Below, piece after piece: positions 16,312-26,284 of a stretch of 45,344 nt of DNA (the first letter of the stretch is position 1; each line of letters begins with the position of its first letter). Origin of the DNA: Flavobacterium sp. (lineage in GTDB: Bacteria; Bacteroidota; Bacteroidia; Flavobacteriales; Flavobacteriaceae). The DNA lies in assembly GCA_003497625.1 (NCBI GenBank), contig DNNO01000021.1:353245-398588 (forward strand). Direction: 5' to 3'. The position numbers and the translations under genes are program-made. Under the pieces are notes generated by a model, which did no database searches, was not told where the DNA came from, and saw only the letters and a list, made by a program, of their open reading frames with translations.

Positions 16312-17526
16312 TTATTCCTTTTTTTCAGTTGGTTCTTCTGTAGGAGTTTCAGCTGGAACTTCCGCTGGAACTTCTTCAGTTGGTTTGTCTGGTTTTCCTT
16401 TTAAAGCTTCTGCTCGGTTCAACATGAAATCTTTAGTGATTTCACGAATTGGTTCTTGTGTAAAAGCACGTTGATACGTTTTAATAGCTCTTTTGTAATT
16501 ACCCGTTTTTTCGTAATACAACGCTTCGTGATACGTTCCTAAAGTAGTTTTTGGATAATGTTTGTTAGCGTAATCACTTAAAGTTAATAAGTCATTATAG
16601 CCTTTGTTTTTCATGATTGCTGCTTCGATTGCCTTGAAGTCTGACAATCTTGGTTTCATTTTAAAACCGAAACGTTTTTCTAATTCGTCATATTTCGCCA
16701 CTAAATAATCAGTATAACCTGCATCTAATTTTAGAATTTTATCTTGAAATTCTACCATTGAAATGGGTTGGTAACCATCAAAAATAAAATAAATAGCATT
16801 TGGAATCGCTTTTGCCACTAACGAATAATGCGAAGCGCCTTTGAAAGCATCGTTTTGATATTTAAAAGTAGCATTTGGAATGGCTTTAATATTAGCATCT
16901 AATTCTGCGGCTTTTTCGTTGATTTCTTTTAAATCACCTTCGCCAGTAGCTTGATAATAGAAAAGTGGTTTGGTCATTTTTGACAAACGTTCTGCTACGC
17001 GTTTTTCCATTTCTGGAGCCATTTCTGGAGCTAAAGAAATATAGGCGTTGAAAATTGGGTTGTCTTTGTAAAGATAAAAGTTCAAGAAACCAGCTGTTGT
17101 ATCATGTCCTGCAATCATTCGGAAAGGAATGGTACGATATTTTTTATCTACATACGGATATAATTCTTGTCCTATGAATTCGAAGAAATTTGCTCCTGTA
17201 CCTGATGGAAATCCTGCTTCGTCAAATTCGCTATCTGCAAAACGAGTTTCACCATAATTTTGATTTACAGCGATGATAATCATTTCAGGTAAATCGTCCC
17301 AATAAGCGCCATATTTTAGAATTCCTTCAAAAGGATCTAATAGATATTCGCCATCTAAAATTAATAAAGTTGGGTAGCTTTTTTCTGGGCTAGTAGCGTA
17401 TGATGCTGGCGTCACAACGGTAAAAGTTCGTGTGCCTAATTTTTTAGATTCGATGGTTTCTGGTGTGCGTTGTGCAAATAAGCAAGACGATACCAGTAAA
17501 GCAAAAAGGAAAAGTTTGGTTTTCAT
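16312..17526 (-). CDS. Alpha/beta-hydrolase-fold (esterase-like) secreted protein with TPR region, nucleophile serine missing
   Basis: This 404-residue protein has a signal peptide ending near LFAQ (residue 19). Residues ~28-265 follow the putative esterase fold seen in enterochelin esterase and IroE-like proteins (TFTVVTPASY, YPTLLILDGE, EMIIIAVNQN). At the nucleophile elbow, where family members have GHSxGG, it reads GHDTTAG (G140-G146), so the serine is replaced by D142. ASHYSLV near residue 232 keeps the candidate catalytic histidine. The C-terminal third looks like TPR helices (TTLGTYHEALYYEKTGNYKR), ending in a Pro-Glu-Thr-rich tail of repeated PAE/PTE units. The product may be inactive as a serine hydrolase or use another nucleophile. 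It lies 6 nt upstream of radA. Confidence 0.75.
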   Translation of the reverse strand: MKTKLFLFALLVSSCLFAQRTPETIESKKLGTRTFTVVTPASYATSPEKSYPTLLILDGEYLLDPFEGILKYGAYWDDLPEMIIIAVNQNYGETRFADSEFDEAGFPSGTGANFFEFIGQELYPYVDKKYRTIPFRMIAGHDTTAGFLNFYLYKDNPIFNAYISLAPEMAPEMEKRVAERLSKMTKPLFYYQATGEGDLKEINEKAAELDANIKAIPNATFKYQNDAFKGASHYSLVAKAIPNAIYFIFDGYQPISMVEFQDKILKLDAGYTDYLVAKYDELEKRFGFKMKPRLSDFKAIEAAIMKNKGYNDLLTLSDYANKHYPKTTLGTYHEALYYEKTGNYKRAIKTYQRAFTQEPIREITKDFMLNRAEALKGKPDKPTEEVPAEVPAETPTEEPTEKKE

Positions 17527-17566
17527 TTTAAATAGTTTGGTTAAAATAGATTAGCAATTTACTAAT

Positions 17567-18529
17567 TTATTTTTTATTTAAAATAGGTAAAAGCAAATAA
17601 GATAATAATCCCAAGAAAATGGTTAAAAGTGTTTGTGAAACCCAGATTAAATAACCAAAGGCGGTTCCAATTCCTTCAGAAATACCGTATAAGCCTAAAA
17701 TTGATGCCACAGCCCATGGATATGCGCCCAAGCCACCATTAGAAAAACCAACTGCAAGTGTTCCAAAAATAAAACCCATAACCACTACATCAAAACTAAT
17801 ATCACTCGTTTCGGGTAAGGCAAAAATGGTTACATAAAACATGGCTAAATAAGAAAACCAAATGAAAAATGAATGAAAAATGTATTTCCATTTGTCTTTC
17901 ATTTTTAAGATGCTTTGCATGCCTTCAATTAGTCCAGAAAGTTTTTGTTTTAATTTTAAAATGATTTTCCATTCGGCATAAATCCAAATTAGAACAAAAA
18001 CTATGAATAGTATAAAACCAATGATTGCTGTCCAAATCAAGGTTTCAAACTTTACATTTTTATCAAGTAAATAGTGGTAAATGGTATCAAATTGAGATAT
18101 AAATCCGATAGTTACAAAAAGTAAAAAAATCAACATGTCTACAATTCTTTCGGCAACAATAGTTCCGAAACCTTTGTCAAATGGCACGTTTTCGTATTTT
18201 TTTAATAAAGCGGCTCTAGATATTTCACCTGAACGCGGAATGGTTAAATTAACCAAGTAGGAAACGCAAACCGTCATTAAATCATTGCGAAATTTAGTTT
18301 GATAACCTAAGTGTTGTAAGGCGAATTTCCAGCGATAAGCTCTTGACCAAAATCCAAAAAGAGCAATAAATAAGGATAGAAAAATATAGAAATAATCAGC
18401 TTTTATAAAACTGATTTTAATTTTTTCTAATTCTTCCAGTGTAAGTGTGGTGTATTGATAATAAATAATGCCTAACCCAATAAAAAGTGGGATAGTAAGG
18501 CTTAAAAATTTTCGAATACCAGCTTTCAA
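17567..18529 (-). CDS. Flippase-like integral membrane protein (LPG synthase TM-domain family)
   Basis: A 320-residue polytopic protein with about eight membrane segments and the signature of the lysylphosphatidylglycerol-synthase transmembrane family (UPF0104): FWSRAYRWKFALQHLGY, TIPRSGEISRAALLKKYE, and GFSNGGLGAYPWAVA. Members without the synthase domain are thought to flip lipids or transport lipid-linked compounds; the substrate here is unknown. The only usable start is TTG at 18529, because the frame is closed just upstream; this TTG is 1 nt after the panD stop, which suggests translational coupling. It is the last gene of the panC-panD operon. Confidence 0.85.
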   Translation of the reverse strand: MKAGIRKFLSLTIPLFIGLGIIYYQYTTLTLEELEKIKISFIKADYFYIFLSLFIALFGFWSRAYRWKFALQHLGYQTKFRNDLMTVCVSYLVNLTIPRSGEISRAALLKKYENVPFDKGFGTIVAERIVDMLIFLLFVTIGFISQFDTIYHYLLDKNVKFETLIWTAIIGFILFIVFVLIWIYAEWKIILKLKQKLSGLIEGMQSILKMKDKWKYIFHSFFIWFSYLAMFYVTIFALPETSDISFDVVVMGFIFGTLAVGFSNGGLGAYPWAVASILGLYGISEGIGTAFGYLIWVSQTLLTIFLGLLSYLLLPILNKK

Positions 18530-18530
18530 A

Positions 18531-18881
18531 CTAGGTTAAAGAATTATCTTTCTCGTTAGGAAAAACTAAAGTAGGTTTGAATTTTTTAGCTTCTTCAAAG
18601 TCCATAATTCCGTAAGAAATAATGATTACGATATCGCCACGGTGCACTTTACGAGCTGCAGGTCCGTTTAATGTGATTTCGCCAGTATTTCTTGGTCCTT
18701 TGATAGCATACGTTTCTAATCGTTCTCCATTGTTGATGTTGACGATTTGTACTTTTTCACCTTCGATAATGTTAGAAGCTTCCATTAGGGCTTCGTCGAT
18801 GGTGATACTTCCTATATAATTCAAATCGGCACCCGTTACGGTTACTCTATGAATTTTTGATTTTACTACTTGAATTTGCAT
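18531..18881 (-). CDS. panD: Aspartate 1-decarboxylase precursor
   Basis: PanD makes beta-alanine from aspartate for pantothenate synthesis. The 116-residue proenzyme has the self-cleavage site G24-S25 in NYIGSITID; after cleavage, S25 becomes the pyruvoyl cofactor. Other family features are [12 protein letters not shown] near the start, [10 protein letters not shown] and [21 protein letters not shown]. Length is as expected. It follows panC by 13 nt and precedes the flippase gene by 1 nt, so pantothenate genes and the membrane protein form one operon. Confidence 0.96.
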   Translation of the reverse strand: MQIQVVKSKIHRVTVTGADLNYIGSITIDEALMEASNIIEGEKVQIVNINNGERLETYAIKGPRNTGEITLNGPAARKVHRGDIVIIISYGIMDFEEAKKFKPTLVFPNEKDNSLT

Positions 18882-18894
18882 GATGCAAAGGTAA

Positions 18895-19743
18895 TTAATT
18901 TAGTGAAATATTATCAATTAATCTGATATTCTCAATGAAAATGGCGATAAATCCGCGATATTTTTTGTCAGATTCTTTTTCAGAAACAGGTAAAAGTGTT
19001 GCTTCATCGGCGATTTCAAAATATTCCAATTCAAATTCAGGATATTTTTTGAATTCGTTTTCTACAAATTTTATCGTTTCTTGGGCTGAATTCGTTTGAA
19101 AAATTTCTTTTGCCGAATTTAGTATTTGATAAATAATAGCTGCTTTTTCTCTTGCTGATTCTGAAAGGCGTTCATTTCTTGAACTCATAGCTAATCCGTT
19201 TGCTTCTCTGTGAATTGGGCAACCAATAACATCAACCGGAATCTTGTATTTTGAAACTAATTTCTTTACAATTTGAAGTTGTTGAAAATCTTTTTTTCCA
19301 AAGTACGCATTGTTTGGTTGAACAATTTCAAACAATCTTTTTACAATAGTTCCAACACCATCAAAATGTCCTGGTCGGTGTTTGCCTTCCATTTGATTTT
19401 CTAGACCATCATAATTAAAACTTTCAGAAATAGTATTTCCTTCGTAAATATCGGCCACTTCAGGAGCATAAACAATGATGTTGTTGCTTAAATCTTGCAT
19501 GATTTGCACATCACGTTCCAATGTTCTAGGGTATTTGTCTAAATCTTCGGCGTTGTTAAATTGGGTAGGATTTACAAAAATACTCATCACCGTTACATCG
19601 TTTTCAGAAAGTGAATTTTTCAGTAACGACAGGTGTCCTTGATGCAGCGCTCCCATTGTAGGAACAAATCCAATAGATTTATTTTGTTTGATTAATGGGC
19701 TTAAAAAAGCACTTAAATCGGACTTTTTATTAAAAATGAGCAT
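18895..19743 (-). CDS. panC: Pantothenate synthetase
   Basis: PanC joins pantoate and beta-alanine using ATP, in the cytoplasm. The 282-residue protein carries the HIGH-type nucleotide motif in [14 protein letters not shown], the pantoate-binding [41 protein letters not shown], and the KMSKS-like MSSRN. Length is normal. It is the first gene of the operon with panD and the flippase-like gene. Its promoter region is shared back-to-back with the GT5-like gene on the other strand. Confidence 0.96.
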   Translation of the reverse strand: MLIFNKKSDLSAFLSPLIKQNKSIGFVPTMGALHQGHLSLLKNSLSENDVTVMSIFVNPTQFNNAEDLDKYPRTLERDVQIMQDLSNNIIVYAPEVADIYEGNTISESFNYDGLENQMEGKHRPGHFDGVGTIVKRLFEIVQPNNAYFGKKDFQQLQIVKKLVSKYKIPVDVIGCPIHREANGLAMSSRNERLSESAREKAAIIYQILNSAKEIFQTNSAQETIKFVENEFKKYPEFELEYFEIADEATLLPVSEKESDKKYRGFIAIFIENIRLIDNISLN

Positions 19744-19766
19744 TTTCTACTTTGTTATTTCAGGTG

Positions 19767-19774
19767 CAAACTTA
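19767..19774 (-). promoter_or_regulatory. -7 promoter element of panC
   Basis: On the minus strand TAAGTTTG matches TAnnTTTG, 23 nt before the panC start. The -33 position has no clear TTG. Confidence 0.5.
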
Positions 19775-19805
19775 CTATTTTAGTGGATAAATCCATAAAA
19801 TTTTG

Positions 19806-19813
19806 TAATTTTG
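19806..19813 (+). promoter_or_regulatory. -7 promoter element of GT5-like gene
   Basis: TAATTTTG matches TAnnTTTG, 37 nt before the start codon; no strong -33 element is visible. Confidence 0.5.
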
Positions 19814-19850
19814 CAAGGTTTTTTAAAACAATAATTAACTAGAATACATT

Positions 19851-20657
19851 ATGGAAGACAAGAGGATATTGTATGTATCATCTGAAGTGGTGCCTTATTT
19901 AGCTGAAAACGAAGTGTCGTTACAATCGTATGAAATGCCAAAAATGATTAATGATTTGGGCGGACAAATACGAATTTTTATGCCTAGATATGGTAATATT
20001 AACGAGAGAAGACATCAATTGCATGAAGTTATCCGTTTATCAGGAATGAATTTGGTGGTGAATGATATGGATATGCCTCTAATTATTAAAGTAGCTTCAA
20101 TTCCTAAAGAGCGAATTCAAGTTTATTTTATCGATAACGACGAATATTTCAAAAGAAAAGCAACTTTTTCAGATGAAGAAGGTGTTTTATATCCAGATAA
20201 TGACGAAAGAGCTATTTTCTTTGCAAAAGGAGTAGTTGAAACCGTTAAGAAATTAAATTGGGTGCCTGATGTAATTCATGTTCATGGTTGGATGGCGGCT
20301 ATGTTGCCAGTTTACTTAAAACATTATTATAAAGATGAAGGTATTTTTGCAGAGACAAAAATTATTTCTTCGGTTTATGAGCAAGGATTTGAAGGTGAAT
20401 TAGATAAAGAATTTATCAACAAAGTATTGTTTGACAGCATTGGTAAAGAAGCAGTTTCAGATTTAGCATCACCTACATACGAAAACTTAATGAAGGTTTC
20501 CATTATGCATTCCGATGCAGTAGTAGCAGGCTCTGAGGTCTTGTCTCCAACTTTAACAAAATTTATAGAAAGTTCAAACAAACCTTTTTTACCTTTCGCC
20601 TCTAAAGACACAATTAAAGAAGTGTATACTTCGTTTATCAAAAATCACGTATTATAA
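19851..20657 (+). CDS. Glycogen/starch synthase N-terminal-domain protein (half-length GT5)
   Basis: The 268-residue protein matches only the N-terminal Rossmann half of GT5 glycogen synthase: ILYVSSEVVPYLAEN at the start, INDLGGQIRIFMPRYGNI, ERAIFFAKGVVE and the conserved PDVIHVHGWMAAMLPVYLK. Full enzymes are ~480 residues and contain KTGGL near the start for ADP-glucose binding; here that place reads AENEVSLQSYE, and the whole C-terminal nucleotide-sugar domain is missing. The gene is intact, with a normal stop and no C-terminal remnant after it, so it is a short family rather than a fresh truncation. It starts a transcription unit with the DUF4270 lipoprotein and glmS. Catalysis is unlikely; a regulatory role is only a guess. 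Confidence 0.8.
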   Translation: MEDKRILYVSSEVVPYLAENEVSLQSYEMPKMINDLGGQIRIFMPRYGNINERRHQLHEVIRLSGMNLVVNDMDMPLIIKVASIPKERIQVYFIDNDEYFKRKATFSDEEGVLYPDNDERAIFFAKGVVETVKKLNWVPDVIHVHGWMAAMLPVYLKHYYKDEGIFAETKIISSVYEQGFEGELDKEFINKVLFDSIGKEAVSDLASPTYENLMKVSIMHSDAVVAGSEVLSPTLTKFIESSNKPFLPFASKDTIKEVYTSFIKNHVL

Positions 20658-20672
20658 AAGGGTTCTTCCATT

Positions 20673-22379
20673 ATGAAAAAAAGTTTTTTAAAAATATCCT
20701 CTCTATTATTTCTATTTGTTCTATTAATTTCGTGCGATAAGGATTTTAATTCCTTAGATTCTGGTGTAATCGGCGATGATCATTTTGATTTAGTATATGA
20801 TGAAGCTTCACTTGTGGCTTATTCAAAAGCAACAGGAGTAGTACAGACTAATAATTTACCTTTAAATGCTTTAGGGGTTTATAAAAATGATTTTTTTGGA
20901 ACGACAAAAGCCCATTTTGTTACACAAGTAGAACTAGGTTCAGAAAATCCTTCTTTTGGTTTCAACCCAGTAATTGATTCGGTTTATATGTATGTACCTT
21001 ATTTTAGTGAACTTCAATCTACCGAAACAAGTGGTGAACGTGTTTATGAATTAGATTCTATCTATGGTAATGCAGAAATAGGAAAGTTTAGATTGAAAGT
21101 TGTTGAAAACGGTTATTATTTAAGAGATTTTGATCCAGCGGATAATTTGCAAACTTCTCAAAAATATTTCAATGATGATAAAGCAACAAAAATAGACCCA
21201 TTCAAAGGTTCCGAGCTTTTGAATAATAGTTCTAATATTGCTCAAAATGATGAGTTTTATTTTAGTAAAAAAGAACTTTATATTTACAAAACAAATGGTG
21301 CTGGATTATATGTAGATAGTAATGGAGCTGTATTGTCAGATCAAAATAATGTGACTTTAAGAGTTATTAAAGAGAGAAAAACACCAGGAATGTGGTTGGA
21401 TTTAAAAAACAGTTTCTTTCAACAAAAAATTTTAGATGCTACATCATCTGGAAATTTATTTAATAATAATTTTTTCAAAAACTATTTTAGAGGTCTTTTA
21501 TTTGAAGTAGAAGAAATTAGCCCCGGTCAAGGAGCTTTAGCGATTTTAGATTTTTCTAGAGCGGAATTTAAAATTATTTACAAATCATCTGTTGAGCCAA
21601 CAGTTGAAAATCCAAATCCAGCAAGAACGAGAAAAGAGTTTTCACTTAAAATGGGGTATAATTCATCTACAACTTTAAGAAATAATAGTATCAATTTATT
21701 AGAATACAACAATTCAACTCAGTACGATGCTGGAATAGTTGGTTCTAATGAAGTTTTAGGTAGCGATAGATTATATATTAAAGGAGGAAATGGTTCTGTT
21801 GCATTCATTGATTTGTTTACTCCAACAGAATTGGAAACTTTAAGAAATAATATTGCAACGCAAAATTGGTTAATTAACGATGCAAAGCTTACTTTTTATA
21901 TCGATAAATCTAAAATGTTAAACGAGGATCATGAGCCAGAAAGAATTTATATTTATGACGCAACCAATAATATGGTTATTGCAGATTATACTTTTGATTC
22001 TTCATCAGGGTTTAATCCAAAGAATAATAAGTTAGTTTTTGGGGGTATTGTTGAAAGAGAAACAGAAGATCCTAAAAAAGGTATAAAATATACCATAAGA
22101 TTAACAGAGCACATAAAAAGAATTTTGAAAGCAGATAGTAATGGCGAATTTCAAGACAATATCAAAATTGGTGTTTCTGTAACTGAGTCAATAAATTTGG
22201 TTTCAAGCGCAAAACTTCAAGCTCCAATTTCTGCTAATGGTGTACAAATTAGTGACATTCCTTTAGCATCAATCTTAAATCCATTAGGAACTGTTTTATA
22301 TGGAAATAATGTAGCTCCAGAAGATGAAGATAAAAAGCTTAAATTGAGTATTTATTTCACTAAACCTAATAACGAATAG
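20673..22379 (+). CDS. DUF4270 family lipoprotein
   Basis: A 568-residue Bacteroidota lipoprotein with a signal peptide and lipobox LISC (lipidated cysteine at about residue 21), followed by DKDFNSLDSGVIGDD, the start typical of DUF4270. The rest is rich in beta strands, including DSVYMYVPYF, a long central region and a C-terminal LKLSIYFTKPN. Function is unknown; the protein probably sits on the outer membrane. It begins 15 nt after the GT5-like gene and 3 nt separate it from glmS, so all three are likely co-transcribed. I recall this order as common in Flavobacteriaceae. Confidence 0.85.
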   Translation: MKKSFLKISSLLFLFVLLISCDKDFNSLDSGVIGDDHFDLVYDEASLVAYSKATGVVQTNNLPLNALGVYKNDFFGTTKAHFVTQVELGSENPSFGFNPVIDSVYMYVPYFSELQSTETSGERVYELDSIYGNAEIGKFRLKVVENGYYLRDFDPADNLQTSQKYFNDDKATKIDPFKGSELLNNSSNIAQNDEFYFSKKELYIYKTNGAGLYVDSNGAVLSDQNNVTLRVIKERKTPGMWLDLKNSFFQQKILDATSSGNLFNNNFFKNYFRGLLFEVEEISPGQGALAILDFSRAEFKIIYKSSVEPTVENPNPARTRKEFSLKMGYNSSTTLRNNSINLLEYNNSTQYDAGIVGSNEVLGSDRLYIKGGNGSVAFIDLFTPTELETLRNNIATQNWLINDAKLTFYIDKSKMLNEDHEPERIYIYDATNNMVIADYTFDSSSGFNPKNNKLVFGGIVERETEDPKKGIKYTIRLTEHIKRILKADSNGEFQDNIKIGVSVTESINLVSSAKLQAPISANGVQISDIPLASILNPLGTVLYGNNVAPEDEDKKLKLSIYFTKPNNE

Positions 22380-22382
22380 TAT

Positions 22383-24230
22383 ATGTGTGGAATTGTAGGT
22401 TATATTGGTCATAGAGATGCTTATCCAGTTATTATTAAAGGATTACATCGTTTAGAATATAGAGGTTACGATAGTGCCGGTATTGTTTTATATGACGGAA
22501 AAGAATTAAAATTATCAAAAACCAAAGGAAAAGTTTCTGACTTAGAGGCTAAAGCTGAAAGTGAGAAAACAACTATTGGTAAAATAGGCATGGGACACAC
22601 GCGTTGGGCAACTCATGGAGTTCCTAATGATGTGAATTCGCATCCACATTTTTCTAACTCAGGAAAATTAGTGATTATTCATAATGGAATCATCGAAAAT
22701 TATGAGCCATTAAAACAAGAATTAATCAAAAGAGGATATACATTCAAGTCTGATACCGATACAGAAGTATTGGTAAATTTGATTGAAGATGTTAAGAAAA
22801 AAGAAAATTGTAAACTTGGAAAAGCAGTTCAAATTGCTTTAAACCAAGTGATTGGAGCTTACGCGATTGCGGTAATTGATGTTGAAAAACCAGACGAAAT
22901 TATCGTGGCTCGTTTAGGAAGTCCACTTGCAATTGGAATTGGTGAAGATGAGTTTTTCATCGCATCAGATGCAACTCCATTTATCGAATATACTTCAAAC
23001 GCTATTTATTTAGAAGATGAAGAAATGGCAATTGTGCGTTTACACAAACCATTAAAAGTTAGAAAAATAAAAGACGATTCATTGGTTGATCCTTATATTC
23101 AGGAACTTCAATTAAACTTGGAGCAAATTGAAAAAGGCGGTTACGATCATTTCATGATGAAAGAAATCTACGAACAACCAAGTGTAATCAAAGATACTTA
23201 CAGAGGAAGACTTTTGGCAAACAAAGGAATTATCCAAATGTCAGGTGTTGAAGATAATTTAGAAAAATTCTTAAATGCAAAACGAATCCTTATTGTAGCT
23301 TGTGGAACTTCATGGCACGCAGGATTAGTAGCAGAATATATTATCGAAGAATTTTCAAGAATTCCGGTAGAAGTAGAATACGCATCCGAATTCAGATATA
23401 GAAATCCAATCATTAATAAAGATGATGTTGTTATTGCAATTTCACAATCAGGTGAAACGGCAGATACGTTAGCAGCTATTAAATTGGCGAAAGAAAACGG
23501 AGCATTTGTATTTGGTGTTTGTAATGTGGTGGGTTCATCAATTTCTCGTGAAACACATGCAGGAGCTTATACTCATGCAGGTCCAGAAATCGGAGTAGCT
23601 TCAACAAAAGCATTTACAACTCAAATTACCATTCTTACTTTGTTAGCACTACGTTTAGCAAAAGGAAAAGGAACAATGAGCAATTCGGATTACCAACGTT
23701 ATTTGTTGGAATTGGAATTAATGCCAGAAAAAGTTCAAGAGGCTTTATTAACAAATGATGTTGCTAAACAAATTGCCGAAATTTACAAAGATGCAACCAA
23801 TTGTTTATACTTAGGAAGAGGTTATAACTTTCCAGTAGCTTTAGAAGGTGCATTAAAATTAAAAGAAATTTCATATATCCACGCAGAAGGATATCCAGCA
23901 GCAGAAATGAAGCACGGGCCAATTGCGTTGATTGACGAATCTATGCCAGTAATCGTAATTGCTCCTAACAAAGGACATTATGATAAAGTGGTAAGTAATA
24001 TTCAAGAGATAAAATCAAGAAGCGGTAAAATTATTGCCGTAGTTACCAAAGGAGATACACAAGTAAAAGCTTTGGCAGACCACGTAATTGAAATTCCAGA
24101 AACAAACGAACCATTTACACCATTATTAACTACAATTCCGTTACAATTATTATCGTATCACATTGCAGTTTTAAGAGGTTGTAATGTCGACCAACCTAGG
24201 AATTTAGCAAAATCCGTTACTGTAGAATAA
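22383..24230 (+). CDS. glmS: Glutamine-fructose-6-phosphate aminotransferase (isomerizing)
   Basis: GlmS makes glucosamine 6-phosphate, the first step to UDP-GlcNAc for peptidoglycan and lipopolysaccharide. The 615-residue protein begins MCGIVGYIG, with catalytic C2 exposed after Met removal, followed by the glutaminase features HTRWATHG and HNGIIENY. Two SIS sugar-isomerase domains follow (about 290-430 and 460-600), with CGTSWHAG, SQSGETADT and the C-terminal DQPRNLAKSVTVE. Length matches the family. It ends the GT5-like/DUF4270/glmS unit at a strong terminator. Confidence 0.97.
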   Translation: MCGIVGYIGHRDAYPVIIKGLHRLEYRGYDSAGIVLYDGKELKLSKTKGKVSDLEAKAESEKTTIGKIGMGHTRWATHGVPNDVNSHPHFSNSGKLVIIHNGIIENYEPLKQELIKRGYTFKSDTDTEVLVNLIEDVKKKENCKLGKAVQIALNQVIGAYAIAVIDVEKPDEIIVARLGSPLAIGIGEDEFFIASDATPFIEYTSNAIYLEDEEMAIVRLHKPLKVRKIKDDSLVDPYIQELQLNLEQIEKGGYDHFMMKEIYEQPSVIKDTYRGRLLANKGIIQMSGVEDNLEKFLNAKRILIVACGTSWHAGLVAEYIIEEFSRIPVEVEYASEFRYRNPIINKDDVVIAISQSGETADTLAAIKLAKENGAFVFGVCNVVGSSISRETHAGAYTHAGPEIGVASTKAFTTQITILTLLALRLAKGKGTMSNSDYQRYLLELELMPEKVQEALLTNDVAKQIAEIYKDATNCLYLGRGYNFPVALEGALKLKEISYIHAEGYPAAEMKHGPIALIDESMPVIVIAPNKGHYDKVVSNIQEIKSRSGKIIAVVTKGDTQVKALADHVIEIPETNEPFTPLLTTIPLQLLSYHIAVLRGCNVDQPRNLAKSVTVE

Positions 24231-24236
24231 CATTTT

Positions 24237-24268
24237 AAAAGCGAAATTGGAAGATTTCGCTTTTTTAT
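24237..24268 (+). terminator. Intrinsic terminator after glmS
   Basis: AAAAGCGAAAT pairs perfectly with ATTTCGCTTTT around a 6-nt loop, followed by T residues, 6 nt after the glmS stop. Confidence 0.9.
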
Positions 24269-24290
24269 TGCAAAAAATTCAAAAAATAAA

Positions 24291-24322
24291 TTGCAAAATT
24301 GTTTTAGAAAAAACTATCTTTG
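24291..24322 (+). promoter_or_regulatory. atpD promoter (TTG-N21-TATCTTTG)
   Basis: TTG at 24291-24293 and TATCTTTG at 24315-24322 are spaced 21 nt apart and match the Bacteroidota consensus, giving a leader of about 55 nt before atpD. Confidence 0.65.
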
Positions 24323-24379
24323 CACTCGGAAAAATACATCATTTTTTCAACATTAATTAGCTATTAAATAAATACATAA

Positions 24380-25894
<1,515 letters not shown>

Positions 25895-25903
25895 TTTTTA
25901 ATA

Positions 25904-25938
25904 GCTTAAAGCCTAAAGCTTAAAGCCTAAAGCATAAA
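25904..25938 (+). repeat. Heptamer array (five GCNTAAA units) in the atpC leader
   Basis: Five consecutive 7-nt units follow the pattern GCTTAAA, GCCTAAA, GCTTAAA, GCCTAAA, GCATAAA, then AAA and the atpC ATG. Each unit carries TAA, so the array holds stop codons in all three frames between atpD and atpC. Confidence 0.85.
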
Positions 25939-25941
25939 AAA

Positions 25942-26223
25942 ATGATTTTAGAAATAGTATCACCAGAAGCTACATTGTTTAAAGGAGAAGTTACTTCGGT
26001 GGCAGTTCCTGGAATTAACGGTGAGTTTCAAATGCTAAATAATCACGCACCTATTGTTTCATTATTAGCAAAAGGGAATGTGAAAATCAATGCTCAAAAT
26101 ATTAAAATTGAAAAAGAATTCGTTTCTAAATTCAATAAAGTAAATGAGCAAACATATTGGTTACCTATTAATTCGGGTACCATCGAAATGAATGAAAACA
26201 AGATTATTGTTTTAGCCGACTAA
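25942..26223 (+). CDS. atpC: F1Fo ATP synthase subunit epsilon, short form
   Basis: The epsilon subunit links the rotor to F1. The 93-residue product covers the N-terminal beta-sandwich only: LEIVSPEATLFKGEVTSVAVPG, then GEFQMLNNHAPIVSLLAKGNVKI, ending IIVLAD. Typical epsilon subunits are ~130-140 residues with a C-terminal helical hairpin that can inhibit the enzyme; that hairpin is absent. The stop codon is followed by a clean terminator, so the short form is intact rather than frameshifted. Short epsilon subunits are known in some anaerobic and Bacteroidota lineages. A heptamer array fills the gap after atpD. Confidence 0.93.
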   Translation: MILEIVSPEATLFKGEVTSVAVPGINGEFQMLNNHAPIVSLLAKGNVKINAQNIKIEKEFVSKFNKVNEQTYWLPINSGTIEMNENKIIVLAD

Positions 26224-26240
26224 GACAATAGATTTATAGT

Positions 26241-26278
26241 AAAAAAGTCCTGCAAATTGCGGGACTTTTTTTATTTTT
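26241..26278 (+). terminator. Intrinsic terminator after atpC
   Basis: AAAAAAGTCCTGC pairs with GCGGGACTTTTTT (one T-G wobble) around a short loop, followed by further T residues. Confidence 0.88.
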
Positions 26279-26279
26279 G
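26272..26279 (+). promoter_or_regulatory. -7 element adjoining the bioF start codon (possible leaderless start)
   Basis: TATTTTTG matches TAnnTTTG and ends only 5 nt before the bioF ATG, so transcription would begin at or very near the start codon. It overlaps the T tract of the atpC terminator, so a chance match is possible, and no TTG lies 17-23 nt upstream. Confidence 0.4.
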
Positions 26280-26284
26280 ATACT

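Noticed and set aside
25904-25938. CRISPR-like array from the heptamer units
   Set aside because: Units are only 7 nt, directly adjacent, without spacers or cas genes.
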